The translations under genes were made by a program, and so were the position numbers. A DNA stretch of 64,000 bases, taken from positions 434,001 through 498,000 of the forward strand of contig JAACJO010000004.1 of assembly GCA_013368445.1 (NCBI GenBank), read 5' to 3'. The stretch is from Leucocoprinus leucothites (Eukaryota; Basidiomycota; Agaricomycetes; Agaricales; Agaricaceae). Below are positions 22,560 through 32,952 of this stretch, piece by piece (position 1 is the first letter of the stretch; each line of letters begins with the position of its first letter). Under the pieces are notes generated by a model that saw only the letters and a list, made by a program, of their open reading frames with translations, was not told where the DNA came from and did no database searches.

Positions 22560-24438
22560 ATGTCTACGGTTCATGATGAACTTAATCTCAGTGCCTCACT
22601 TGACAGCAAGATAACTAGTGTGACTCTCTACCCAGATTGCGCCCATATTACCAGGTCATTCCATGTAGTACTGAAAGGCGGGACTACGAATGTCAAGCTC
22701 TATGGCGGTCTCCCTTATAGTAAAGTCCCGCCAGCCATTGTTAGGTTCGTCGTTCGGGCAATCTGATTATGCGATTCACTGCATGACGTCCTCACCAGAG
22801 TCGAGAAAAGTCCAAATGTGGCCTTGAGAGACGTACAGATAACGGAGGACCCCAATCGCATACCTGAGGGAAATATTAAACCTATATCTACAGAAGATCT
22901 CGAGGAGGAGAAAGAGCTCCTTCAAAAGTCCCTGTTGCGATGCGAACTTGCCTCAACTCTGCTCGAAGTTTCAATCAGAGCGATAAATACGAGGGAAACT
23001 GCAATTCAGTCCGTTGACGATGCTGTTCACCTTTATGTCGAACGGGCAGAAGTGTGGGACAAGAAAATACAGGGCCTTGAGAGAGGAATCCGTGATCTCG
23101 AGAGGAGAATTCAAGTGAACCCTCCCCAAGAGAAACAGAACCCTCTTCAAGACACCACGGAAGCTCGGGGCTTGGAGCTTGAAGGACCCAGATTCAGTGA
23201 TCATATCATTCAGTTCAATCTTAAAGCCGATGCGGGAGGAAGGGTTCAGGCGGAAGTTCGGCTCGTATACGGTGCGCTCGATTGATTCCGAGGAGTGAAG
23301 GAATGACACTGACCATTTCCAGTTCAAATGCAAGCCTCGTGGGTTCCAGAGTACGACATATTCGCAACATCAATTAACTCTGAGGACGAGGTCAAGCTTG
23401 CTGTTGCCCACAAAGCAATCGTGACAAACGAGACTAAAGAGGTAACGTTTTTTTGTTCCTCCAAGAAACACTCAGAAAGAAACGTACTCACCTGTGTGTT
23501 AAATAGGCCTGGAATGGTGTCATCCTCAGGTTTGAAATCCTTTCCCCGCGAGCCGGCAACTTCGGGTTGGGGCCCTGGAAAATCACATAGGAAAATGATC
23601 GACGCGACATCGCGAATGCTTCTCATTTTCTTTCCGACAAGGTCTCTATACCGGAAGGAAAACATAAAGTCACCATTCCTCAATTCGAACCGGATGTAGC
23701 GCTTAAACGATATTGTACACCAGCTCACGACGGGAGGGTATCTCTGGAGGTACGTTTACCAGTGCCTTGTACTAGTAAGAAGCTTAATGGAGTCGAATAT
23801 TCCGCAGGCCAAGATTACAAACAATAATGATTTTTCTCTCCGCTCCGGTGACGTCCACATCTACTGTGATGGGAATTACATTCAAACGACACACATCTAT
23901 GCAAGCAGTCCTGGTGAATATTTCACTATTGATCTTGGGTAAATCCAGCTTCAATCACTCTCCAGAAGTCAGCTGATTTAAATATAGATTCGATCCTAAG
24001 ATGTCTGTGGTATATCCCTCTCCCATCACAGTCGTGACATCTACTGAGTATCAAAGCACTGAGCATAAGTTCAGTCGACGGGTCAGTGTTCAGAATAATC
24101 GAGCCACGACAGTCGCACCCTTCGTGCTCATCGATCAGTACCCTATCGCCAACGAACAAAATATGTTTACCCGCTTGGAACAACCAGAGTTGACGGTCGG
24201 AGTTGATATGTCTATCCGATCCTTGGAAAACGTTCCAGAGGGCTGCAGTATAATTGCTACCTGGGATAAATCCCAAATGCCCCCACAGTCTGAGGGTCAA
24301 GAAGACCTCGGACGAACGGGTTTGATCAATTGGGTCTGCCAAATTGGCGGCAAGCAGGAAATCAGTATTGACGTTCAATGGGTTGTGTGCCTTCAGGACT
24401 TCGGCGGGGTGCAAGACAGATTGGTAGTCTGTAGCTGA
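22560..24438 (+). pseudogene. DUF4139 (mucoidy inhibitor A-like) protein with in-frame stop, copy 1
   Basis: This resembles the fungal DUF4140/DUF4139 family, cytosolic proteins of unknown function. The N-terminal DUF4140 part reads LDSKITSVTLYPDCAHITR. A coiled coil follows (DLEEEKELLQKSLLRCELA), then ASWVPEYDIFATS, the typical DUF4139 entry strand, and a C-terminal beta-rich region ending LINWVCQIGGKQEISIDVQW. Exon joins checked are in frame at 22743, 23274, 23441 and 23930. At 23588-23590 the frame meets TAG, just after FGLGPWKIT; beyond it the same frame continues with clear similarity to the intact second copy at 35.6-37.5 kb. I found no GT...AG intron that removes the stop and keeps the frame. 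It is either a recent pseudogene, a truncated protein or a sequencing error. Confidence 0.75.
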
Positions 24439-24751
24439 ACGCAGTGACAGTAATACTTCGTGTTAAGATCTTTGTCAGCGGGGCGGAAAGGAATGAGAAG
24501 GAGTCAGAGTAGGCTGTTTGTACAAAGGATATAATCAGCTTTGTTTGATGCGTTATCGTACTGGGATGATCAAAATAATCTATTTGTGCTATCTGAGTGT
24601 GCGTGTGAAGCAGGCGAGCTGGGTGAAAGCCAATATTCTGCTCTATGATACCGTCACTTTCAGCAGGAATCAAGTTTTCAGTGAAAACAGATACACCCTA
24701 CTGCGTTCAGTTGCAGACTGAATAAACTTTAGAAATCGTGTTTGCAGGGCC
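24439..24751. other. Convergent intergenic region
   Basis: This lies between the 3' ends of the DUF4139 copy 1 and the minus-strand ABHD11-like gene. Nothing is recognised in it. Confidence 0.4.
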
Positions 24752-26096
24752 TCACGGCGTCTCCGAAATGAATTTCCCCACAAGCTTTTTGAACTCCTCT
24801 GGCCTGAAGATGGTAGTTGAATCAATTTCTCTATCATCTACAAATCGCTTCTGGGAGTACTTACCGCTCAGCATGCACCAAATGGCCTGTATCCAACGAT
24901 TCCAGAATATAATTTGGGAAAAACCTCTCAATAAGTGGGATCCCGTGTCGATTGATGTACCTGTCGAAAAGCGTAAGTATAACGAAACCTCTTGAAAGTA
25001 CCAGGAAGAAACATAAACGCACGCGCTTTTAAGTCCCTTGATAAATAACGTTCGGCCCTTCCATGTCCGCTCTCCAGGTGAATGCGAAAAATCACCTATG
25101 TCGGGCGCAGATTTGTGAATTAGATCAATAGGTATTTGGAATTTCGCATAAGGGTGTTGAGATGAAGCTGTTTCAAGGTTGGTCAGGAGAAAGGCTTGTA
25201 TCGCCGGGTTCTGGGACAAGTTATTGGAGAAAAATGATTCATCGTTGGAAACTATCGTACCTTTTCGTACTCCGAGAGTATCGCTACCGCCTCTTTCCTC
25301 GTCCTCACTTTCTCGCCCTCAATACGCCGCATAGCTTCCAGGTACGCCGAGAAATCTGCTGACATTTTAGCTTTGACAGGCGCTATATCAACGACGATTA
25401 AATTCTCCAGTATGTCCGTGTGGGTATCGAGGTGAGGATCGAGCGCAATAGCCATAGCGACTTTGCCTCCCCTATTTTTCTCAATGTCAAACGATGGCGA
25501 AAGCAGAAGAAGTGGCTTCTTGACATACATTGAATGTCCGATTATTGTCGTTTTCTTCAATTCATGTTTATGGATAAATTCTAGGACATCCTGGGCCATC
25601 GCTGCGTAGGTCATTCCGGGTATATGGGGCGAAGTACCATGGTTTCGGAGATCCTAATGAGAACGCGGGGATTATTTCTTCCTCAAAATCATATTATTGT
25701 ACAAGAAATTTGGAGATCTTACAAGGGTATAGATCGGCTTCTTGAGAGTACCGCTAAACCCTTTGGCCAAGGTGTTCCAGTTCCGCTTCGAACCACTAGT
25801 CAAATGAACAGCGCGGATTGAAGTGTAGTTCCAGGTCATCTGTAGATTGGTCCAGCTGTAATATAGGCAATAAAGCCAAGCTGTTGCCTCACAATAGCCC
25901 ATGTAGGATTAGCACAGGTCCCTCATTTTCGCTGGTTTCGGGTGTCGAGTACTTGTGAAAGTCGAGAGCGACGGTACCAATTGATCTAGTGGTGAATGGC
26001 CCTGTACGTCAAAATGAGAAGTAGTCCAGCGAAGGAAAGGACAAGAATACTTCGTGGAATAACACAAGTTAGTATCCGTCGGAGGACAGGCATCAT
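24752..26096 (-). CDS. ABHD11-like mitochondrial alpha/beta hydrolase, copy 1
   Basis: This is an alpha/beta-hydrolase related to human ABHD11 and yeast Imo32, mitochondrial serine hydrolases. Joining across a 49-bp intron gives an Arg-rich N-terminus MMPVLRRILTCVIPRR followed by PFTTRS, a typical mitochondrial presequence. Motifs in order are VLILHGLFGSKRNW (oxyanion region), LDLRNHGTSPH, the nucleophile elbow IIGHSMGGKVAMA, an acid-bearing VVDIAPVKA strand and a C-terminal SLDTGHLVHAERPEEF with the catalytic His. At least six introns were traced on the minus strand and all checked junctions are in frame. It is convergent with the DUF4139 gene and has a second copy at 40.2-41.4 kb. Substrate is unknown. 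Confidence 0.87.
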
Positions 26097-26623
26097 GAGA
26101 GACCGACTGCAAACCGAGGTAAGTTGCACTTAACGGGAACTTTCTGCCGGCGGTTTGGTGGGGGCACGTGACAAACCCTGACAACATCGGGATTCGGGTC
26201 CCGGGTCCCGTCCAAACTTCGAGCCGAGATTGATATTGAGCGTCCGGGACCTGCAAAACCATTCGCTTTTATTATTTAGGAGGAGGATCGGAGTCAACTT
26301 GAAGTGACGAGTTCTCAGCTTGCACTGCGAATTGCCCTCATCCAGGTCACTCACTCCTCAGATCCTGGAATCATTTTACCCTCGAGGAGTCTGAGAGTAA
26401 GAACTTCGCGAGATCGCGCAAGGTGCTAGGCAGACCCGCAAGGCTTTGGGAGAAGAACGATACGATCAGGTGCTAACAATGCCCTGAAAAACTAGGTATA
26501 AAGTTTGGTACATACAGGTACATATAATGAAACCCTTATTCGGTATTACAAAAAGCCACAGAGTCTGGACCAGTGAATATGTTTTGAAACAAGTCATAAT
26601 GTGCTTGAAAGCAATGCACTCTC
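26097..26623. other. Intergenic region
   Basis: This holds the upstream side of ABHD11-like copy 1 and the 3' side of the next minus-strand gene. No gene was recognised. Confidence 0.4.
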
Positions 26624-28416
26624 CTAGCCCTTTGCATGAAGTTCTATCCCACCTGCATTCCACTGAATATATCCACCTTTGTCCACCTCCAGCAGAATAC
26701 ACTCCAAGCCAAGAGGTTCTCGGTTTCGCCAGTCTCTCTGAATGCCGAGGACGATCATTGAAAAAATTTCAGCGATAACCAGGACAACCGCCACCCAAAA
26801 CAGGTGGAAGTTGGTCACAAAAGCTTCGGCCGGCTTCTGTGTCGTTGCATCCACTGGCATCGTGTTGAACATATAGGCCCCTCCATGGGACTCGAGCCTT
26901 AATCCATTGGTGAAGGCTTTCGCGACGTAGCTAAACACCTTTGTCATATTTGCTTCTATCTGCTCTAGCGGGAGAACGGAGAAGCCAGTTTGATTGATTT
27001 CGTTGTATGGGCGTGCGGCGAATGCTGAATCGTTGAGAAAGGTGACAGCAGAATTGAATGTAAGCATAGTATTGTTGAACGTGATTCTGTTCTCCGGACC
27101 AGAATAGTCAAGGAAAACCTCTCGCGACCCAAACACAAACATGTCCCGTATATTTTCGTCCAGGAAATTACCAAGTCGACCTGACATATTCAGGCTCGAC
27201 TCGATAACCTCGATGGATCCGTTTGGCCAAAATATAGCTTCTCCAGACGAAAGCTGGCGCTGAGGGTCGCAGACCAAGAGCGTGGCAAGGGGCGCAACAG
27301 TATGAACTGGATCGGAAAAGTTGCCGTATGAAGGAGGAAGGTAAAACCCTGATGCATTGTACATGGTTGGGACGTTGTTCAATTGAAGGTACGTGTCCGT
27401 CTTGGGATCCGGAGGGCCACCGCCTCGAAGGGTGTCGTTCCCTCCGAGGAAGAAAAAGGCGGAGAGTTCCGAGTCTCGCGAGACCTGATCCTGCATATCC
27501 GTGAAGACCGGGATGACAACTTCATGACATCAGGGCAAGAAATGCCACGAACAGTGGTCTACTTACCTCCTAGGAATGGCTTGTCAGGATTTACATTTTC
27601 AAACCATGACGCAGGATCGTCAAGAAATTTCCATTTGACACCACCGTTACTCATCGTTGCAAAAGATGTAAAATTTGGAGCCTCCCAATGACACTTGAAG
27701 TCATAATGAATCACGTCGGAGGGGTATATGACGCGGTAATCAGGAGCATTTCCTGTTGGTACGTGTGGCCATCCAACGATCCAATGCTCCTCCGTATTAA
27801 ACGCAAAAGTGGACTGTTCACGAGTTTCAATTCGCACAATCATAGCGGCACGCCTTTGTCCAAACTCCACGTCAACACTGCTAATATTTAGCCCCGTGGT
27901 CAGGTTGGCGACATTAATTGGGATGGGTGTGCTTAGCAGCACGCTATCAAAAGCGATGGTACCTGGAAGAAGCCCTTTGATTGCAAGGCATATAACCCGG
28001 GCGGCCAGTGAAAACCTGAAGCCCCAGGAGCAATTCCCGGCGAGGAAATGTGGGATATAGTCGAGAAACCCGGAAACGTGGGTTGAGACACGATCGGCGC
28101 CTGGAAAGAGGTACCCGGTTCTTCGCGTGATGTATTGCCACTCGCTCGCAAAGACATGTTGTATTATCGGTTCGAGTAAAAGGGTGGCAAGGAAATGCCA
28201 CAGGATGGAGAGTACAGTGAAGAGGGCCTTTCCGTTGGTCAGACTGAGTGTGGACTGAATAGGAAGGGGCTGTTCCAGGCCGAGTCTTGCAAGGCCGAGA
28301 AATCCGCCCTCAAGTAGTATGAAGCCAGCGAGTCGAAGGTAAAATTGGTTGCGAGAAAAGGAACGAGATGTTTCTCCCCACTTGATTGCTGTGTATTGCG
28401 GTTGTCCTGGGTGCAT
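26624..28416 (-). CDS. Conserved-type membrane protein of unknown function
   Basis: A two-exon minus-strand gene encodes about 580 residues; the first exon is 28416-27561 and a 47-bp intron ends before VVIPVFTDMQDQ. Membrane segments lie near the N-terminus (LRLAGFILLEGGFLGLARL and KALFTVLSILWHFLATLLL) and close to the C-terminus (FWVAVVLVIAEIFSMIVLG), with a possible weaker one around VICLAIKGLLPGTIAF. Between them is a large loop of about 380 residues with many Asn-x-Ser/Thr sites (such as NLT, NIS, NFT, NAS, NGS, NMS, NNT, NQT), which suggests an extracytoplasmic, glycosylated domain. The tail after the last helix is about 40 residues. It resembles the large unnamed family of Agaricomycete membrane proteins with this layout. 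No enzymatic motif is visible. Confidence 0.72.
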
Positions 28417-29703
28417 CAGCGCTCGAGATAGGAATGAGGGGATCCAGTCTTTTAAGAAGCCATGTAATCGCCCTAGCTGGGATCTATCCCATTGACATTG
28501 AGTATATGAACCCCAAACCAGTTAGCTCTCGGCAGGGAGCCTCCACAATCAACATGAGGCAACTGAGACGTAATCTCTCGTTTCATCCCCTATTGAGAGA
28601 CTTGTCAAAGTGAAACATTTGTGACCGGTGGTAAGCGCCTGAGCATTCGAGGAAGCAAATCCAGGGAACTGCAGCTTTTTTTAATCCTTGGTCGGATCTC
28701 CTGATTCGTTACCCGATGATATTTGGTGAAGTGCCTTACTTCAATACATCCGTGAGGTGGTAGGGGGCTTTTACGGCCCTACATCTTGATATTTCAAGCA
28801 CGTCCCATGTAGCCCCGAGTACATCTACCACTTGCTACTTACACTCCTACCCAAATGCAATGGCGGCGCCATTGAGATCCAAAATGTGCACTGCGAGTAT
28901 TCTGAGGTGTTCAGTCAGTTCAAGACAAAATCCGGTGTAGTATGACTCACTGCTGTTGGATATTCCACTAGAATCGTCTGAACACATGCATCTGAGCCCC
29001 GAGACAATTCCTCTAGTCTTTACTTCCAAACTTAACCTCGGCACGCTTTCAGTCCCATCATATACATATTTTGTCGGGAACCTGTTCTTCCGATTGCGCC
29101 AAAAATTATGCCTGGCTCGGACGGTTCCTGCCATTAAATAAATACTCCCCCGATTTGTGCCAGTTTTTCTTTGGAATTTGTAGAAGACCCGATAAGTTGC
29201 GCAGTGTTGCTCAGGAGGTACTGATAGATCTTGAGAGTCCCTCAAATTGACCTCTATACAAGAAAACCTCGGCAAACTCGGGTCTATAAACTGGTGAAAA
29301 AGTCAGTTGGTATGAGCCATATTTATGTATGGAAACACCAAGAGTTTAAGTGCGGACGTGCCGAGAGCCAACCACGACTAGAAAAGGCCTGCTAGCCCAA
29401 CTGGCATTCTGGTGAGACAATGATATCTGGAGACAAGCTTCCAGTAGAAAAAGCGACGGTAGACAAAGACCTCCAAAGCATCACCCCATCATGTGAGCTT
29501 GAGGGTATGCCCCAATCTGGTAGTATCACAGGTGCCGACCTCTAAAAGCACCAAAGCTAACTGATGGTAGAGGGAACAAAAAAAACTGTTAGTCGAGGTA
29601 TGGGACAATAGAACCTTAAAGGGGAGCGATCAAGCGTGTTACAAGTAAACACTCAACGAATGTCTATAATATTTTAGTAGATCGAATCAGACAGAAGAGA
29701 CGT
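28417..29703. other. Intergenic region with one weak gene candidate
   Basis: This stretch lies between two minus-strand genes. The only candidate is a minus-strand two-exon model at 28825-29134, given separately. Nothing else is supported. Confidence 0.4.
28825..29134 (-). CDS. Weak candidate for a small hypothetical protein
   Basis: An ATG at 29134 opens a minus-strand frame beginning MAGTVRARHNFWRNRK. A 47-bp GTGAGT...CTCAG intron would join it to a second exon ending APPLHLGRSVSSKW and a stop at 28825. The product would be a little under 90 residues with three Cys. No family, signal peptide or neighbour supports it. The intron motif is good but the whole could be chance. Confidence 0.22.
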
Positions 29704-30979
29704 CTACAAGACAAAAGGGAAAATAGCCCGCCTCCTAGGGTAATCTTTCCCGAACTCTTTCTTGTAATTCTTGTGTTTCTTGATTGCCCATACAGTCATG
29801 ATATAACCTGAGAATGCGAGGAAAATCCAGGCTAAAAAAAATACAAAAAATGCGTCACGATTTGAGAGAATAAACCCAGACCAGGGAAACTTACCAGCAA
29901 TACTGTTCGTCATTACGGCGACGACGGTCCATCCCATGATTTCAAAGAAATAGTTTGGGCATGAGACGAAAGAAAATCCGTATCCGTGGGGAATGGCACG
30001 GATGCGAGTACCGGGAGGGCGAAGGGATCGCAGAGTCATGTGGGTGTGGAAGTTTGATAATTCAGCGAACTAATAAAAGGTGAATAAGTCAAAACAAGTC
30101 TAAGGAACTGATAAAAGATTACATACGGCCCAGAGTCCTGCAGCAACATATAGGAAATCTTTGTTGTTGCGGTAGGTGTCGACAACAAAGGGCGAGGTAG
30201 CAGAGTATTTTGGGCGGTAGATATCGAATGCAAGGAGAAGACCACTGAAGACGTGATAATGGCCAGAGCTGAAGCAGGGAGAGTCAACTAGAGAGAACAC
30301 ATGTGATAACTTGGGAAACGCACTTCTTGAAGATATTCAGAAGGGGCATAGTTCCGTTCGAGAAACGATGAACGCTGGAGTAGATCCTTCAGGACAAAAT
30401 CGTTGCATGGATGACAGGGATAACATACAAGATCGTTTCAAGTTCCCGCTTGATAAAGTGCAGCATGACGAATGCATACACATACTTCTGCAGCGAGCTA
30501 TGAACCAGGTCTTTCCCATACCAAAATTTGGGGAAGTAGTAAAAGAGAGGATGAATGAGAAGCGGGCCAACCTAGCAAGCATGTATTCAATGAGCAATGT
30601 ACCACAGCACAAATATCAGGCTGGTTACTTACGTATTCCACGAAGAAAACGGTTCGCCATCCGACTTGTGGTCCCAAATCCTTCACCTGCAGCTCTGTTC
30701 CCTGGAGCTTGTCCCCCAGCACCTCGCTGAGCTTTATGTCATCCGATAACGGCTTACGGTCACCTTTGAGAGAGATCTTCTGTCTCGACTCGTAGAACTA
30801 TGATATCATGAGGTGCAAGTATTCAGCAAGGTCGGAAATAACGACACCTTCGGGTATTTCGTAGAAATAGCAGCCTTGACATCAGCAATGGTCCCGTCTT
30901 CTGGAACGTGAATATGGAGAGGCCAGTTTTTGGCAAATGCAGGAGGCTTCGACGCCGAAGAGATAGTAATGTCCACCAT
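29704..30979 (-). CDS. TSC13: Very-long-chain trans-2-enoyl-CoA reductase (Tsc13 family)
   Basis: This ER membrane enzyme catalyses the last step of each very-long-chain fatty acid elongation cycle, reducing trans-2-enoyl-CoA with NADPH. The N-terminus is ubiquitin-like (VDITISSASKPPAFAKNW, then VPEDGTIADVKAAISTKYP). The conserved core reads FYYFPKFWYGKDLVHSSLQ, HFIKRELETIFVHRFSN and MPLLNIFKNSGHYH, carrying the Lys-Arg pair thought to be catalytic in yeast Tsc13. The steroid-reductase C-terminal domain has PHGYGFSFVSCPNYFFEI and ends HKNYKKEFGKDYPRRRAI, with the expected Tyr residues. Seven or so introns were traced on the minus strand, with in-frame junctions at each one checked. No break was seen. 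Neighbouring genes are unrelated, as usual for a housekeeping gene. Confidence 0.92.
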
Positions 30980-31223
30980 TGCCGGTAAAGTAGCTGAAGG
31001 AAAACAGTCGTGACGTGCGAGTTGGAGCCAAACGCGTACATATGTACAAATATCACGGGGTCAATCTCAGGTGACCAGTACTTACTTGCAAGGACCAGCG
31101 AGACGTCTACGCCTCTGAGCCAGAACGGACTCGTTTTACTCGCAGTCTTCTACTCGGTAAAATATATACTAGTGCACGAAAATTCACCTTTGACCAATCT
31201 ACTCCAAGAAATTTATTGGGCGT

Positions 31224-32672
31224 CTACACAGCATAATTGTCCTCATCACATGAAATGAAGAGAAAAGACTCGAGTTTCGGACAGTATTTGAATATGATGT
31301 CATGGAGTGCTTTGTCTACAGAAGCAACGTCAAGAGCAACAGTTGGATCAACTGACGGTCTCACTATCTCCAAATACCGCAAGGCAGGAAATAAAGCAAC
31401 CCATTGAGCAAAGCAGCGCATGATTTCTTCATCCATGCTAGCAACAACAAAGTCCACATGAAATCCAAGATTGATCATCCAAACATTCCGCAGTCCGCCA
31501 TCCCTGGCATCACCATCATCATCTTCAATATGTCTCGTCATCCAAGCCGACCAGGAACGGGAGAATAGCCTGATTTTTAGGACAACCTTGTCGGGAGGTC
31601 CCTCCCTTTGGGGCCCACCGACAGCAGATAGCGCTTCGTCCAGAAACCTGGCATTTGCTTCACCTTGCTGGATGATCACCTCTTTCACGTTCAGACATGC
31701 AGTGCGACTGCGAAACAGCCATGCAATTAACCGCGACTCCGCTTCAATCACCAAAAGGCTCGGGAGCGTTGGCTGTTCCAGATCCCTAAACGGATCTTTG
31801 CTGTGATAAAGTCCGCAATTGAGGCGGAGTGTTGTGAGAGTTGGGTGAGAGGAAAGGAAGCTGATAAGGCTTGGGGGTTTGACGCGGGTCATAATTGGGT
31901 GGTTGAATAGAAAAGTTTCTAGGTTGGGAAAATACACGGAGCCGAGGATTTTCTCCCAAGTCTCCGCCGCTATGAAAGTGGTGGAGGTATCAAAATGAAG
32001 GTGGCGAATTGTTGCTGAATGCGCCTCGAGGAGACTGGACGTATAGGTCGAGAGGGGAGGTATCAGAAATGCTCCACAAATCTGTATAACACGTAGATTT
32101 GCTTTCTTAAAAGAACTGTCCACTACGTGGAAGAGTCGGGCCTTTTGCCGGTGCTGCAGACGCTGATAAACCTCCACGAGGCATCCAAGCCTCAGGGACT
32201 CGCACCCTTTTGCGACTGCGATGTCGCACAGCTTAGCCATGGCTAACTCGGGCATATAGTCCTCGGGGTAGTAAACCTCTTTCAGGTCAAGATGGAGAGT
32301 CTTGAGAGTCGGGATCCTTGCGATGATCAACATCAAGCTTTTAATATCGCTCGAAAAATGCTCGCGTGACAGGCGATGATGGATGTGCTCTAACTGCTGG
32401 AGCCATAGGGCCAGTCGTAGAGCTTCAATCGTGCTGACCTCTCCTCCTACACGGGTAGAAGCAGGAATGTTGAAGAATTTCGATGCTCTTAAGAGGTCGT
32501 TCATCATTGGTTTACCAAAGAATTGCTCCAGCGCCATGTAATTGAAGAGGCGGTTAACTCTGGCGAGTGTTATGAGGGACGTAGCATCCATATACGTGAG
32601 AGTTTGTTCGAAAACCTCCAGAGGGAGGTTTTCCCATGCAGATCGTTTGTCGATGTGGGACGATGGAGCCAT
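31224..32672 (-). CDS. F-box protein, copy 1
   Basis: An intronless gene encodes 482 residues. An F-box lies at residues 11-55: SAWENLPLEVFEQTLTYMD, then SLITLARVNRLFNYMALEQFF. F-box proteins link substrates to Skp1-Cul1 ubiquitin ligases. The rest is made of repeated Leu-rich segments such as LKTLHLDLKEVY, NLETFLFNHP and LTTLRLNCGLY, consistent with a degenerate LRR-like solenoid as in many Agaricomycete F-box proteins. The C-terminus reads YCPKLESFLFISCDE. It is a tandem paralogue of the next gene (32953-34488) and more distantly of 49984-51537. Lack of introns sets the family apart from most genes here. Substrate is unknown. Confidence 0.85.
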   Translation of the reverse strand: MAPSSHIDKRSAWENLPLEVFEQTLTYMDATSLITLARVNRLFNYMALEQFFGKPMMNDLLRASKFFNIPASTRVGGEVSTIEALRLALWLQQLEHIHHRLSREHFSSDIKSLMLIIARIPTLKTLHLDLKEVYYPEDYMPELAMAKLCDIAVAKGCESLRLGCLVEVYQRLQHRQKARLFHVVDSSFKKANLRVIQICGAFLIPPLSTYTSSLLEAHSATIRHLHFDTSTTFIAAETWEKILGSVYFPNLETFLFNHPIMTRVKPPSLISFLSSHPTLTTLRLNCGLYHSKDPFRDLEQPTLPSLLVIEAESRLIAWLFRSRTACLNVKEVIIQQGEANARFLDEALSAVGGPQREGPPDKVVLKIRLFSRSWSAWMTRHIEDDDGDARDGGLRNVWMINLGFHVDFVVASMDEEIMRCFAQWVALFPALRYLEIVRPSVDPTVALDVASVDKALHDIIFKYCPKLESFLFISCDEDNYAV

Positions 32673-32952
32673 GGGTTATGGACAAAGGTGAGCGAGAGGC
32701 ACACAACCTCGCACAACCATCATGGCATGATGTCACTACTGTTTTGTTGTTGTTTGTACCTGTGCCACAAAAAGCCACGCCTGGGATTTTGGATCATTGT
32801 TTGTTCTCGAAATGACAAACTCAGATTGGACTCGTCATTTCTGCAAGTCCTCCAACCTCTATTGACCGGTAAATCAAACATACACAGGGTCCTATCTCGA
32901 GAATGAACTTCTGACTCTCGATACCTCCAACGTCAAGAGACTTACCGAACCT

